64,000 nucleotides of DNA from Acetivibrio sp964564015. GTDB lineage: Bacteria; Bacillota; Clostridia; Acetivibrionales; Acetivibrionaceae. Both the position numbers and the translations under genes were made by a program. The notes under the pieces were generated by a model that was given only the letters and a program-made list of their open reading frames with translations, was not told where the DNA came from and did no database searches. Positions 17,347-26,932 of the stretch are shown here, one piece after another; the stretch's first letter is position 1; each line of letters opens with the position of its first letter. Location: NCBI GenBank assembly GCA_964564015.1, contig CAZLZR010000023.1, forward strand, positions 1 through 64,000, written 5' to 3'.

Positions 17347-18528
17347 ATGATAAATAAAATAAATAAGATTTTTATATTAACTATAATTTTTTTTTCGTTT
17401 AGCTTTTTTGTAACTGGCTGTGGTAGTAGCAAAAGTACTCTACAAACTACATCATCAGGTATTTCGAACGATAAGTCGGCAAACAGCCCAGAGCAAACTG
17501 CACCTGTAGCAACTCTTTCAAGTTTGGAATCCTGGGTTGGGAATTATACCTTTTCAGAATTTGTTCCTCCGGATGAGAATATGTTTTATTCAGTCTCTCT
17601 ATACAAAGAGAATAATAATTATTATGCAAATATTAGCATTGACGGCTTCCAAACTCTTATAAGATTGAAAGCAAAAGTTAATGGAGATGCTAATTCTATA
17701 AATCTTGTTTTTGATAAGTATTTACCTGATAATATGTACAATTCTTATAATGAGGGGGACATTTTAATTGCTTTTAAGAAAACGGATGCTGGTATCGGCA
17801 CTTATTGGGGTAAAATGACTCCTATTGATGAAAAAAATAAAGAAGATGGAATATATTTCGAAAGGCAGGAAAGCAGTGAAGGCTATGTAGGGCATTGGTA
17901 TACTTCCGTACCATACACTGGAGGAAATAGTACTACCATAGAAATCAAAGAGATGTCGGATTCGTCAGTAAGCTTTCATTTATATTTTTGTCGTACGTAT
18001 TATTATGATGCTACAAATATTAAATTGGAGAATAATATCGCAAAGTTTGTTGATAATGGTGATTATAAAACAAGTGGGACAATAGAATTTGGCAATAACA
18101 GTATAGTAGTTAATATTGAGGAAACGGAATTACCAATTTTAGAAGCAGGAAAAACGGTTTTTAATTATAAAGTTAGTGAATTCGAAGCAGTTAGTACAAC
18201 TCCGAGTAATGGAGACACAGGTGTGATATTGGATAAAGGAATAGAGGTGGATTTTGGTAGGGAAATATTTAATACGACTAACAGCGTTGTAGCAATATTA
18301 AGTAAACCAAATGTTTCAATGGAATCGAGTGACGGTGCTATAATTCTGGACGGGGAAATAAAAGGGAATAAATTAATTCTTACACCTTCTTTTGAATTAA
18401 TGAAGACAATGAATTTAAAAATAGAAGCAGGACAAAAATATGAACTTGGCATTGATGGAGGCGTGTTAAGGGACGAAAAAGGGAATATTAACAGCGAAAT
18501 AAATCTTGAATTTACAACAAAACAGTAA
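17347..18528 (+). CDS. Lipoprotein with C-terminal SbsA/Big_5-type Ig-like domain
   Basis: 393 residues with a lipoprotein signal peptide and lipobox FVTGC (Cys near residue 26), then a low-complexity Ser/Thr linker. A beta-rich central part follows with two related halves around WVGNYTFSEF and YVGHWYTSVPYTGG. The last ~110 residues have the Big_5 pattern (STTPSNGDTGVILDKGIEVDFGREI ... YELGIDGGVLRDEKGN). The protein should be tethered to the outer face of the membrane. No enzyme motif is seen; function unknown. AAGGAG lies 8 bases before the ATG. Confidence 0.75.
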   Translation: MINKINKIFILTIIFFSFSFFVTGCGSSKSTLQTTSSGISNDKSANSPEQTAPVATLSSLESWVGNYTFSEFVPPDENMFYSVSLYKENNNYYANISIDGFQTLIRLKAKVNGDANSINLVFDKYLPDNMYNSYNEGDILIAFKKTDAGIGTYWGKMTPIDEKNKEDGIYFERQESSEGYVGHWYTSVPYTGGNSTTIEIKEMSDSSVSFHLYFCRTYYYDATNIKLENNIAKFVDNGDYKTSGTIEFGNNSIVVNIEETELPILEAGKTVFNYKVSEFEAVSTTPSNGDTGVILDKGIEVDFGREIFNTTNSVVAILSKPNVSMESSDGAIILDGEIKGNKLILTPSFELMKTMNLKIEAGQKYELGIDGGVLRDEKGNINSEINLEFTTKQ

Positions 18529-18573
18529 ATGCTCAAATTATAACTCTTCTAAGGAAATTTTATTGGTCATTAA

Positions 18574-18613
18574 ATTAAAGCTATAAAATCGAATACGGTT
18601 TTATAGCTTTAAT
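18574..18613 (+). terminator. Rho-independent terminator
   Basis: A 15-base perfect stem (ATTAAAGCTATAAAA with TTTTATAGCTTTAAT) around a 10-base loop, 45 bases after the lipoprotein stop codon. Confidence 0.7.
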
Positions 18614-19072
18614 TTGGAAAGTATTACAAACTTGTTTGAAATATAAGCATGTGAATTCCTGTGAATAATTCATGCTGCAAAAGAATTAAGAGTTTGAATG
18701 GAAGCACTGTTTACTTTAGAAGTTTTGGAAAAGGTATTTGTATTATGTTCAAAAAGATGTAAAATATAAATATATTGATAAGGCAGTTACTATAGAGCTA
18801 ATTATTACTTTCAAATTACCACTCTTCATAGTTTATTTTCCCCATACTTAAAATAACAGTATTAATCGAATTTTATATTGTAATGAATTTTATGAGAACT
18901 ATTGTGGCCAATTTTAACAAAGATGGGGGCGTTTGGTTTGATTTGTTAGGCTACATAAGAAAAATAAAAAGAAATAATAAAGGGGTTGTTAAAAAACAGG
19001 GATTATTATTGATTAATTCTGATTGAAAGGCTTTATTTATGATGAAGATGATTATTTTAGGAGGAGAGTATT
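18614..19072. other. Long AT-rich leader region before the GH44 gene
   Basis: About 460 bases without a gene. No recognisable RNA or repeat was found. A CCCC...CGAA arrangement at 18840-18870 recalls sigma-I promoter elements, but its spacing is too wide to call. The GH44 ribosome site (TAGGAGGAG, 19058-19066) closes the region. Confidence 0.4.
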
Positions 19073-21667
19073 GTGAACAAAAAATTAATAGCATTTTTAT
19101 TAAGTTTTCAATTGGTAGCAAGTACTGCAATAGCAAGTGTTATACCTGTTAGCGCTGCACAAGCTTCTGTTGATGTCAGCATTGACACAGAACTGGAGAG
19201 AATATCAATTAGCCCTTACATATATGGTGTAAACCAGGATCTTAAGGGTCAGACTATCACAGCCAGAAGACTTGGCGGAAATAGGACAACAGCGTATAAC
19301 TGGGAGAACAATGCTTCAAACGCAGGAAGTGACTATATACACTCAAGTGACAACTACTTGGTTACTTCAGGTGGTGTGCCTTTGGCTGATTCAGAAAAAC
19401 CCGGAGCAGTAGCAACGGTTTTCCATGACCAGTCCTTAGCACAAAATGTGCCTTATACTTTATTGACACTTCAGGCGGCAGGTTATGTTTCAGCGGATAA
19501 AGATGGAGAGGTAAAGGAAACAGAAAAAGCACCTTCAGATAGATGGAAGGAAGTAAAATTTGCTAAAAACGCACCCTTCTCATTAACACCTGACTTAACT
19601 GATGATTATGTTTATATGGATGAGTTTGTAAACTTGCTTGTTGATAAGTATGGTGATTCAACAACTGCAACCGGAATAAAAGGTTATTCTGTAGATAATG
19701 AGCCCGGATTATGGTCACATACCCATGAAAGAGTTCATCCTGATCCGGTAGAATGTGCTGAATTGGTTGACAGAACTTCAGAGCTTTCCGAGGCAGTTAA
19801 AAATGTAGATCCAAATGCTGAAATATTTGGACCGGCATTGTATGGCTTTAATGCATATCTTACATTGCAGAATGCTCCTGACTGGGAAGCTGGTTTAAAG
19901 GACAGCTACAATTGGTTTGTCGACTACTATCTTGAACAGATGAAGGAAAAGTCAGATGCAGTTGGAAAGAGACTGTTGGATGTATTTGATATACACTATT
20001 ATTCTGAAGCAAGAGGTGGTGGCAACAGAGTAACTTTTGGTGAAGATATAGCCAATACGGCATGTAACAAAGCAAGACTTCAAGCTCCAAGAACTCTGTG
20101 GCAGGGATCTTATACAGAAGACAGTTGGATTGCTGAGCCATGGTTTGAACAATATCGCCCGATTATTCCGAAAATTCAGGAATCAATAGATAAGTATTAT
20201 CCTGGAACCAAGCTTTCTATTACTGAGTACGATTTCGGCGGAGGAAATCATATAACCGGTGGATTAGCACAAGCGGACACTTTGGGTATATTCGGTAAGT
20301 ATGGTGTATACCTTGCTACATACTGGGGCAGTGGTGACAAGGATTATATTGTTTCAGGTATGAACCTCTATACAAACTATGACGGAAAAGGTTCACAGTA
20401 TGGTGACACAAATGTTAAATGTGAAGTATCGGATGACGAAGTTGCTTCTGCATATTCCTCAATTGTTGAATCAGATGATGGAAAGCTTCACATTATATTA
20501 ATCAATAAGAATTATGACAGTAGCACAACTTTTAATCTTTCAATAAACAGCGATGAAGAATATAAATCAGGTACTGCATGGGGCTTTGACAGGACAAGTT
20601 CTAATATTACAGCAAGGCAGGCTGTTAAATCAATCACTGACAATAAATTCTCTTACACACTTCCAGCACTAAGTGCTTACCATATAGTGCTTGATACTGA
20701 AGATGCTACTAACCCTGATATCAAAGTTGGTGATATATATAAGGACGGAAAAGTTAATGTTCTTGATTTTGCATATCTCAAAATGTATTTACTAGGCTAT
20801 AACAAGGAAATTGATACAGTTGCAGCTGACACAAACCAAGATGGTGCAGTTAATTCAATAGATTTTTCAATTCTGAAAAGTTATTTAATAAGACTTATAA
20901 AAACTCTTCCTTATACTGCTCCGATTGAGAACAGTGAACCTATTGCGAATTTTACTGCTTCAACGCTGGATACATTCACAGACGAGGATATAATCTTTGA
21001 TGCCTCCGAATCCACTGATTCAGATGGAAGTATTTCATACTATGCATGGGATTTTGGTGATGGAACTGAAGGCAAAGGAGTTAATGTAAAACATAAATAT
21101 GCTAAATCCGGAACTTACACAGTAAAACTTATTGTTACAGATGATGGGTACAGCAATAGTTCTGCAGTTACAGAAACAATAACAATCACATCGGCTACAG
21201 GAGATAATTCGGACTTTGGATTTGAAGGTAATACTGAGGGATTTACAGCTGCAGGTGATAAAGGAACAACCGGTGAATTATCTGTTACTACTGATAAAGC
21301 CTTCAAAGGTAATGGGGCTCTTAAGCTTGATGTAAGCGGTGAAGATGGTGGAATGATAGATGTCAAAATAGATGGTGCTAGTATTGTACCGGCTGGTTCG
21401 AAGGTAACCTTCAGGGTATGGATACCATCTGGTGCGCCATTGTCAGAAATACAGGGATATGTTATGCCTCACGATTCGTCATGGACTATAGCTGATTGGA
21501 ATGGAGCATGGGGCGGATACGAATACATGAAAAAAGATGCATGGAATGAGCTTACATTGACTTTGCCGGAAAAAACTGATATGTCACTAATGCAGCAGAT
21601 TGGTATACAGTTTAAGACTATTGGCACAGGAGAATTTACAGTGTATATTGATTCTATAGACTGGTAA
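19073..21667 (+). CDS. Cellulosomal GH44 endoglucanase/xyloglucanase with dockerin, PKD and CBM44-like modules
   Basis: 864 residues. A signal peptide (to about SAAQA) is followed by a GH44 catalytic domain (about 35-545). It shows the acid/base Glu210 in YSVDNEPGLW and the nucleophile Glu385 in SITEYDFGGG. A type I dockerin with two Ca repeats (GDIYKDGKVNVLDFAYLK and ADTNQDGAVNSIDFSILK) comes next, then a PKD domain (FDASESTDSDGSISYYAWDF) and a C-terminal beta-sandwich CBM like family 44. The same order GH44-dockerin-PKD-CBM44 ends C. thermocellum CelJ, but the GH9 and CBM30 part of CelJ is absent here. GTG 19073 has an excellent ribosome site. It should cleave beta-1,4-glucans in the cellulosome. 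Confidence 0.92.
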   Translation: MNKKLIAFLLSFQLVASTAIASVIPVSAAQASVDVSIDTELERISISPYIYGVNQDLKGQTITARRLGGNRTTAYNWENNASNAGSDYIHSSDNYLVTSGGVPLADSEKPGAVATVFHDQSLAQNVPYTLLTLQAAGYVSADKDGEVKETEKAPSDRWKEVKFAKNAPFSLTPDLTDDYVYMDEFVNLLVDKYGDSTTATGIKGYSVDNEPGLWSHTHERVHPDPVECAELVDRTSELSEAVKNVDPNAEIFGPALYGFNAYLTLQNAPDWEAGLKDSYNWFVDYYLEQMKEKSDAVGKRLLDVFDIHYYSEARGGGNRVTFGEDIANTACNKARLQAPRTLWQGSYTEDSWIAEPWFEQYRPIIPKIQESIDKYYPGTKLSITEYDFGGGNHITGGLAQADTLGIFGKYGVYLATYWGSGDKDYIVSGMNLYTNYDGKGSQYGDTNVKCEVSDDEVASAYSSIVESDDGKLHIILINKNYDSSTTFNLSINSDEEYKSGTAWGFDRTSSNITARQAVKSITDNKFSYTLPALSAYHIVLDTEDATNPDIKVGDIYKDGKVNVLDFAYLKMYLLGYNKEIDTVAADTNQDGAVNSIDFSILKSYLIRLIKTLPYTAPIENSEPIANFTASTLDTFTDEDIIFDASESTDSDGSISYYAWDFGDGTEGKGVNVKHKYAKSGTYTVKLIVTDDGYSNSSAVTETITITSATGDNSDFGFEGNTEGFTAAGDKGTTGELSVTTDKAFKGNGALKLDVSGEDGGMIDVKIDGASIVPAGSKVTFRVWIPSGAPLSEIQGYVMPHDSSWTIADWNGAWGGYEYMKKDAWNELTLTLPEKTDMSLMQQIGIQFKTIGTGEFTVYIDSIDW

Positions 21668-21719
21668 TGCTCAAAATGTGCATTTTGTAAATTTGATTTA
21701 CTAAAGAGCTGATATGGGT

Positions 21720-21762
21720 AAAGGGACTGTCGCATAAGTAGTTTATGCACAGTCTCTTTATT
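21720..21762 (+). terminator. Rho-independent terminator after the GH44 gene
   Basis: AAAGGGACTGT pairs with ACAGTCTCTTT, with an inner CATAA/TTATG stem, followed by ATTATTT. The rest of the 302-base gap before ftsK shows nothing else. Confidence 0.75.
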
Positions 21763-21969
21763 ATTTGTATAAAGTTGACAATAAAGGTGTTTAAAAAACA
21801 AATTAATCAGAGGAAATATATGGCTATGTCATGCCACGCTAAGTTTTCACGTTTGAGCCTGCTATTGCTTTTCCTTATAACTCTTTAGCTTATATTTAGT
21901 TAAGAGGAATTTGAAATTTGTCGAAAATATGTTATATTAAATTGAATATTAATTCTATAATAGAAGGGT

Positions 21970-24543
21970 TTGTATATACGAATGAGGAAACGTTCAAAGG
22001 TAAGTAAGAAAAATTTTAGAATAAATCGCAACTTTTTTATTTTTCATGGAGTTATAATATCAATTTTGTTGTACATGACCTGGGGAGAATGGATAAGGTT
22101 TATTATACTTTTTGTTCTGGAAATGACAGCATATTTTACTTTTATACGTTATTTTTTAGGTAGACAGTCCAGAAAAAAACGTGAGAGAAAAAGCATTTAT
22201 TCCGGAGAAAAATATGCTAAGGAGAAAAATTATCCTCCGGAAGTAGTTGAAATAGACGAACCAAGAGGAACAAGAAAAGCTAATAGAAAAAACTATAATT
22301 GGGAGATTTCAATGCGCAGTCCTAAAAGTGAGACTGTGAGTTTGTCGGACAATAATCAAAATACCCGGAACGAAAATCCTGAATCGTCAAACCTTGTTAA
22401 TTCGGAACGTAAATCTATAAATGGTTTTAACACAAGTGTTGATGGGGTTGAGAATAAAAAAATTTCGCCCTATTGGTCGCCTTTTCAATATTTCAGACAA
22501 CAGGCTGAAGAACAAAAGGCAAAAGAAGAGAAGGAAGCTGAGCAAAAAGCAGAAGAACAAAAAGTAGAACAAAAAGAAGAACAAAAAGTAGAACAAAAAG
22601 TAGAACAAAAAGTAGAAGAACAGAAGGTGGAGGTGCCAAAAGAAGAGGCAGACAAGGCTAGTGATCCTATGGATGTTAAGTTTGCGGATTCTGAAGATAC
22701 AAAGGATGAGCCTGAAGAATGTGTGGAAGTACTTATGCATGAGCCTCAAATAGTGTGCAATAAACAGGCAGATATATTGGAGCCCAAACTTGAAAATGAG
22801 GCCAATACCTATGGTAGTGGTAGCTGTAATCAAAGTATTGTGTCTGCTGCAATAGACAGAGGAGCTACATCCTCCCGGGAGATTGTCGAAAAAACAAATT
22901 CTATAGGGATAATGTTATATGACGATAGTGAAGGCGATGGGGATAATGATTTTGTCGAAACAGAAGAAGTAAGTGGAGAAACAGAATCGTCATCTGCTTT
23001 GTTGCAGAACGAGAACATAGGGATGTTTCATGGACAAAAGCATCAAGAAGAATATAAAGTACTAAATGGCAGCAAATCGATACAGCCGCGTAAAATGCAA
23101 TTTGACATGGCAGAATATAAACTTCCGATTGAATTGCTTAGAAAAAATGAAGTGCCGAGCTATGATGAAGAAACTGAGGCTTATATTGAATATAACTCGT
23201 ATAAACTGATTGAAACATTAGCAAGTTTTGGGGTTGGCGCCAGAGTTCTGAATGTGAGCAAAGGGCCTACAGTCACTCGTTACGAGCTGCAACCCAATGC
23301 AGGGGTTAAAGTCAGCAAAATAATAAATCTTGCAGATGATATTGCATTAAATCTTGCGGCGACAGGGGTCAGAATTGAAGCTCCTATTCCCGGTAAAGCG
23401 GCTGTTGGAATTGAAATACCTAATAAAAATAATGTGCCTGTTTTTCTCAGAGATGTTATTGATGAGGAAGCATTTCAGAATCATTCCTCCAAACTGGCTT
23501 TTGCAGTAGGAAAGGACATTGCGGGAAATGTTGTGGTTGGGGACATTGCAAAGATGCCTCACCTCTTAATTGCAGGGGCGACAGGATCCGGTAAGAGTGT
23601 ATGTATAAATACGCTCATTGTCAGTATTATTTATAAGGCGTCTCCGGCAGAAGTACGTCTTCTCATGGTAGATCCAAAAGTGGTTGAACTTGGCATTTAT
23701 AATGGAATTCCACACCTGCTGATTCCTGTGGTTACCGAGCCTAAAAAAGCAGCAGGAGCACTTACCTGGGCAGTAACTGAAATGACAACTCGTTATCGTC
23801 TTTTTGCAGAAAGTAATGTCAGAGATTTAAAGGGTTACAATGAGTTGGTAAAGGAAAGAGGAGAAGGAGAAACACTCCCACATATCGTTATAATTATTGA
23901 TGAGCTTGCAGATTTAATGATGGTGGCACCTAATGAGGTGGAGGATTCCATATGTCGATTGGCTCAAATGGCTAGGGCGGCAGGTATGCATCTGGTAATT
24001 GCCACACAGAGACCATCGGTAAATGTAATTACCGGTGTTATTAAAGCTAATGTTCCTTCCAGAATATCTTTTGCAGTTTCTTCGCAAATTGACTCAAGAA
24101 CCATATTGGATATGGCCGGAGCTGAAAAACTTCTAGGCAGGGGCGATATGTTGTTTTACCCGCTGGGTCAGCCAAAACCGCTGCGAGTACAGGGAAGTTT
24201 TGTGTCTGACAAAGAGGTTGAGAATATTGTAACACATATTAAGTCATTGCAGGGTGCAGAGTATGATGAGGAAATATTACAAAAAATAGACAACCAGACT
24301 GAAACGCCAAAACCTGATTTAAGTGGGGATGACGAACTACTTCCCCAGGCTATTACGACTGTATTGGAAATGGGTCAGGCATCGGCATCATTGATACAAC
24401 GTAAATTTAAAGTTGGATATTCACGGGCAGCAAGGATTTTAGACCAAATGGAATCCTGGGGAGTGGTCAGTGCTTCGGATGGCAGCAGTAAACCAAGGCA
24501 GATACTTATAACCAAACAGGAGTGGGAGGAATTGAATGCTTAA
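21970..24543 (+). CDS. FtsK/SpoIIIE-family DNA translocase
   Basis: 857 residues. The N terminus has only one or two membrane helices (FHGVIISILLYMTWGEWIRFIILFV), fewer than the four of classical FtsK/SpoIIIE. A charged linker (about 60-380) includes tandem KVEQKVEEQ-type repeats. The motor has Walker A GATGSGKSV and Walker B IIIIDELADLMM, and the C terminus is a gamma winged-helix (SASLIQRKFKVGYSRAARIL) that reads chromosome orientation in the family. It pumps DNA during division or sporulation. TTG 21970 lies close behind AGAAGGG; ATG 21982 is an alternative start. The short membrane part suggests a secondary paralogue rather than the main SpoIIIE. Confidence 0.88.
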   Translation: MYIRMRKRSKVSKKNFRINRNFFIFHGVIISILLYMTWGEWIRFIILFVLEMTAYFTFIRYFLGRQSRKKRERKSIYSGEKYAKEKNYPPEVVEIDEPRGTRKANRKNYNWEISMRSPKSETVSLSDNNQNTRNENPESSNLVNSERKSINGFNTSVDGVENKKISPYWSPFQYFRQQAEEQKAKEEKEAEQKAEEQKVEQKEEQKVEQKVEQKVEEQKVEVPKEEADKASDPMDVKFADSEDTKDEPEECVEVLMHEPQIVCNKQADILEPKLENEANTYGSGSCNQSIVSAAIDRGATSSREIVEKTNSIGIMLYDDSEGDGDNDFVETEEVSGETESSSALLQNENIGMFHGQKHQEEYKVLNGSKSIQPRKMQFDMAEYKLPIELLRKNEVPSYDEETEAYIEYNSYKLIETLASFGVGARVLNVSKGPTVTRYELQPNAGVKVSKIINLADDIALNLAATGVRIEAPIPGKAAVGIEIPNKNNVPVFLRDVIDEEAFQNHSSKLAFAVGKDIAGNVVVGDIAKMPHLLIAGATGSGKSVCINTLIVSIIYKASPAEVRLLMVDPKVVELGIYNGIPHLLIPVVTEPKKAAGALTWAVTEMTTRYRLFAESNVRDLKGYNELVKERGEGETLPHIVIIIDELADLMMVAPNEVEDSICRLAQMARAAGMHLVIATQRPSVNVITGVIKANVPSRISFAVSSQIDSRTILDMAGAEKLLGRGDMLFYPLGQPKPLRVQGSFVSDKEVENIVTHIKSLQGAEYDEEILQKIDNQTETPKPDLSGDDELLPQAITTVLEMGQASASLIQRKFKVGYSRAARILDQMESWGVVSASDGSSKPRQILITKQEWEELNA
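22540..22630 (+). repeat. In-frame tandem repeat in the FtsK linker
   Basis: Units of 12-15 bases (GTAGAACAAAAA / GAAGAACAAAAA) repeat here, encoding alternating EQKVEQK. Such repeats are prone to slippage, so length may vary between strains. Confidence 0.7.
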
Positions 24544-24558
24544 GGTGTACGAGGTATT

Positions 24559-24590
24559 AAAAAGAGGTGTAAATTGAGCACCTCTTTATT
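24559..24590 (+). terminator. Rho-independent terminator after ftsK-like gene
   Basis: AAAGAGGTG pairs with CACCTCTTT over a 9-base loop, followed by ATTCATTTT, 18 bases after the stop codon. Confidence 0.75.
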
Positions 24591-24613
24591 CATTTTAATC
24601 GTCCCGCTATTTG

Positions 24614-25213
24614 CTACTTTAACTCAACTTTAGGATCATCTTTATATGCAGCTCCTATTATACAAAGCTGATTTAACGTTTCAGCAAAAATATCAAACAG
24701 GTTTTTGAGCCTGTCAATATTATTGATTACTCCCCTAACAGCAAAATATAGTTCGTCTACGCCCTCTGGAAAGTGATTTCCAAAAAAACCTTCATCATCC
24801 TTAACAGTCAAGTGAAAGTTCGGTTGATGTTGAATCATTTGCCTTAGTTTTTCGTTGGAAAATAGACTACGCACTTTATCTTCATCGTTTGATTTGATAA
24901 TAAAACTGTCATCAAATTCATCATAACCTATCTCTATATCACGCATACCAAATAACTTACCAAGATCACTAAATATGCTTTTTTTATAGATTGTAAATCT
25001 AAATCCGTTTTGATTGACATAGGGTGCTCTTATTCTGGTATAAGTAACAGTTGATTTTCCGGTTGATACTTTATGGGTATCTAAAACTACAGTCCACTCT
25101 CCAATCTTGGCTGTTAACTTGCTGCCTTTCCAAAAATCACTCTGATAGTTCGCACCAATTTGTGAAGCAAGACTTTCCCATATATAATTTTTACTTGATC
25201 CAAATAGTCCCAT
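24614..25213 (-). CDS. Uncharacterised cytoplasmic protein
   Basis: 199 residues with no signal peptide or membrane helix. Beta-rich N-terminal half (WTVVLDTHKVSTGKSTVTYTR), a short acidic centre (DEFDDSFIIKSNDEDKVRSLF) and a helical end. I do not recognise the family with confidence. AAGGAG precedes the ATG. It is convergent with the ftsK-like gene and appears to be monocistronic. Confidence 0.55.
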   Translation of the reverse strand: MGLFGSSKNYIWESLASQIGANYQSDFWKGSKLTAKIGEWTVVLDTHKVSTGKSTVTYTRIRAPYVNQNGFRFTIYKKSIFSDLGKLFGMRDIEIGYDEFDDSFIIKSNDEDKVRSLFSNEKLRQMIQHQPNFHLTVKDDEGFFGNHFPEGVDELYFAVRGVINNIDRLKNLFDIFAETLNQLCIIGAAYKDDPKVELK

Positions 25214-25455
25214 GGTATAATCACTCCTTAAAATACTATGTAGAGTTATAAACTACATTTAATTGATCGATATATTGTACTACATTATAATATAAATCTA
25301 CGGTTTGTTAAACTGGCAAATTTCTCTTAAATATATTATTCCACTCCTATAATAAGTAATTGTATAAAAATATGCAAATATATCTTTAAATATCTCTTGT
25401 TTTAAACGATTGTTGAAATATCAAACGTCGCATAAAGATTTTGGTGTAATGATAA

Positions 25456-25563
25456 AAAGTACTAGCGCCTCAATTGCCATTAACCGATGATGAACTTGTG
25501 AATTTTATCGGGTATAATAAAGATAAGGGCTTAAGAGTTGCATTGAAGCCAACGGTAAATTGA
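25456..25563 (+). pseudogene. Possible glycoside hydrolase (GH113-like) relic
   Basis: A 35-residue open stretch bounded by stops reads PQLPLTDDELVNFIGYNKDK and then LRVALKPTVN, resembling the beta-strand 2 region of GH113-type and related TIM-barrel hydrolases (TDDELIxxIxYAKxxGLKVxLKPHV). No start codon or ribosome site belongs to it. The rest of the 465-base gap is AT-rich, with the ribosome site of the next gene at its end. Confidence 0.3.
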
Positions 25564-25678
25564 GAAAAAACTAAATTCAGACATTGATATAAGAGGGGAA
25601 TTCTATAAACTGAGGGAATAATAAATATAATAACAAATATATAAAAATATTAAGTTACAAATACAAGGAGGAAATGCA

Positions 25679-26860
25679 ATGGATCAATTTAATTTCTACA
25701 GCCCTACGGAATTTGTTTTTGGTTATGACAGGGAAAATGAGTGTGGTGAACTTGTAAAGAAATACAGTGGAACAAAGGTGCTTGTTCACTATGGTACAGG
25801 CTCAGTTGTCAAGTCGGGTTTACTTGACAGAGTAAAAAAATCACTTGAAGCAGAAGGAGTTTCCTATGTGGAGCTGGGCGGAGTTAAGCCTAATCCCCGT
25901 GATACAAAGGTATATGAGGGAATTGAAATCTGTCGCAAGGAAAAGGTTGATTTCATTCTCTCAGTTGGTGGTGGATCGACAATCGATTCTGCAAAGGCAA
26001 TTGCTGTTGGAGCACTTTATGATGGTGACTTCTGGGACTTTTACAGCAGAAAAGCTGAAATTAGAAAAGCCCTGCCAATTGGTACAATCCTTACAATTGC
26101 TGCTGCTGGAAGCGAAGGTTCTGGTGCTTCGGTTATCACGAAGGAAGAAGGAATGTTAAAACGTGACGCAGGTTCAGACCTTATGCGGCCAAAGTTTTCA
26201 ATTCTGAATCCGGCTCTTACAATGTCATTGCCCGCTTATCAGACAGCCTGTGGTGCAACTGACATTATGGCGCATGTTTTTGAAAGGTACTTCACCAATA
26301 CAAAAGAAGTTGAGATTACTGACCGTCTTTGTGAAGCTGTGCTTATAACTATGGTTAATGAAACACCAAAGGTTATTGAAAACCCTAAGGATTACGGTGC
26401 AAGAGCAAATATTATGTGGGCGGGAACAGTAGCTCATACCGACCTTCTCGGCGTTGGCAGAAGTCAGGATTGGAACAGTCATATGATTGAACACGAGCTT
26501 TCGGGACTTTACGATTGTGCCCATGGGGCAGGTCTTGCAGTAATTATGCCGGCATGGATGGAATATGTGTACAAGCATGATGTGATGAGATTTGCACAGA
26601 TGGCTGTAAGAGTATGGGACTGTGAAATGAATTTTGAAAACCCTGAAGAAACAGCATTAAAGGGAATAAAAGCATTCAGAAGGTTCCTTCACGAAATTGG
26701 TATGCCTATCAATTTCAAACAGATTGGTGCGAAAGAGGAAGATATTCCGGTGCTGGTTGATAAATTTGGAATAGGGAATGGAAAGACCGGTGGATTTGTC
26801 TCCCTTTCGGCAGAAGATATCACTAATATCTATAGGATTGCAGCGAGGGCTTCTATCTGA
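25679..26860 (+). CDS. Iron-containing alcohol dehydrogenase (butanol dehydrogenase/YqhD type)
   Basis: 393 residues of a group III alcohol dehydrogenase. The N-terminal nucleotide-binding half carries the SVGGGSTIDSAKAIA motif, and the C-terminal half has the metal ligands: Asp and His in TDIMAHVFERYF and two His in HMIEHELSGLYDCAHGAG. The reaction is NAD(P)H-dependent reduction of aldehydes to alcohols, typical for fermentative clostridia disposing of electrons. AAGGAGGA ends 7 bases before the ATG. The stop is 72 bases before the next gene, so co-transcription with the epimerase is possible. Confidence 0.9.
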   Translation: MDQFNFYSPTEFVFGYDRENECGELVKKYSGTKVLVHYGTGSVVKSGLLDRVKKSLEAEGVSYVELGGVKPNPRDTKVYEGIEICRKEKVDFILSVGGGSTIDSAKAIAVGALYDGDFWDFYSRKAEIRKALPIGTILTIAAAGSEGSGASVITKEEGMLKRDAGSDLMRPKFSILNPALTMSLPAYQTACGATDIMAHVFERYFTNTKEVEITDRLCEAVLITMVNETPKVIENPKDYGARANIMWAGTVAHTDLLGVGRSQDWNSHMIEHELSGLYDCAHGAGLAVIMPAWMEYVYKHDVMRFAQMAVRVWDCEMNFENPEETALKGIKAFRRFLHEIGMPINFKQIGAKEEDIPVLVDKFGIGNGKTGGFVSLSAEDITNIYRIAARASI

Positions 26861-26932
26861 GTATAGGAATTACAAAAATCTAAGTTTGTTAAATTCATTG
26901 CAAAGTGAATTTTCTTGGAGAGGGAGTTGATT

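Noticed and set aside
18840..18870. CCCC...CGAA pattern before the GH44 gene as a sigma-I promoter
   Set aside because: The two boxes are 23 bases apart, too wide for the promoter type I know, and such words are expected by chance in this composition.
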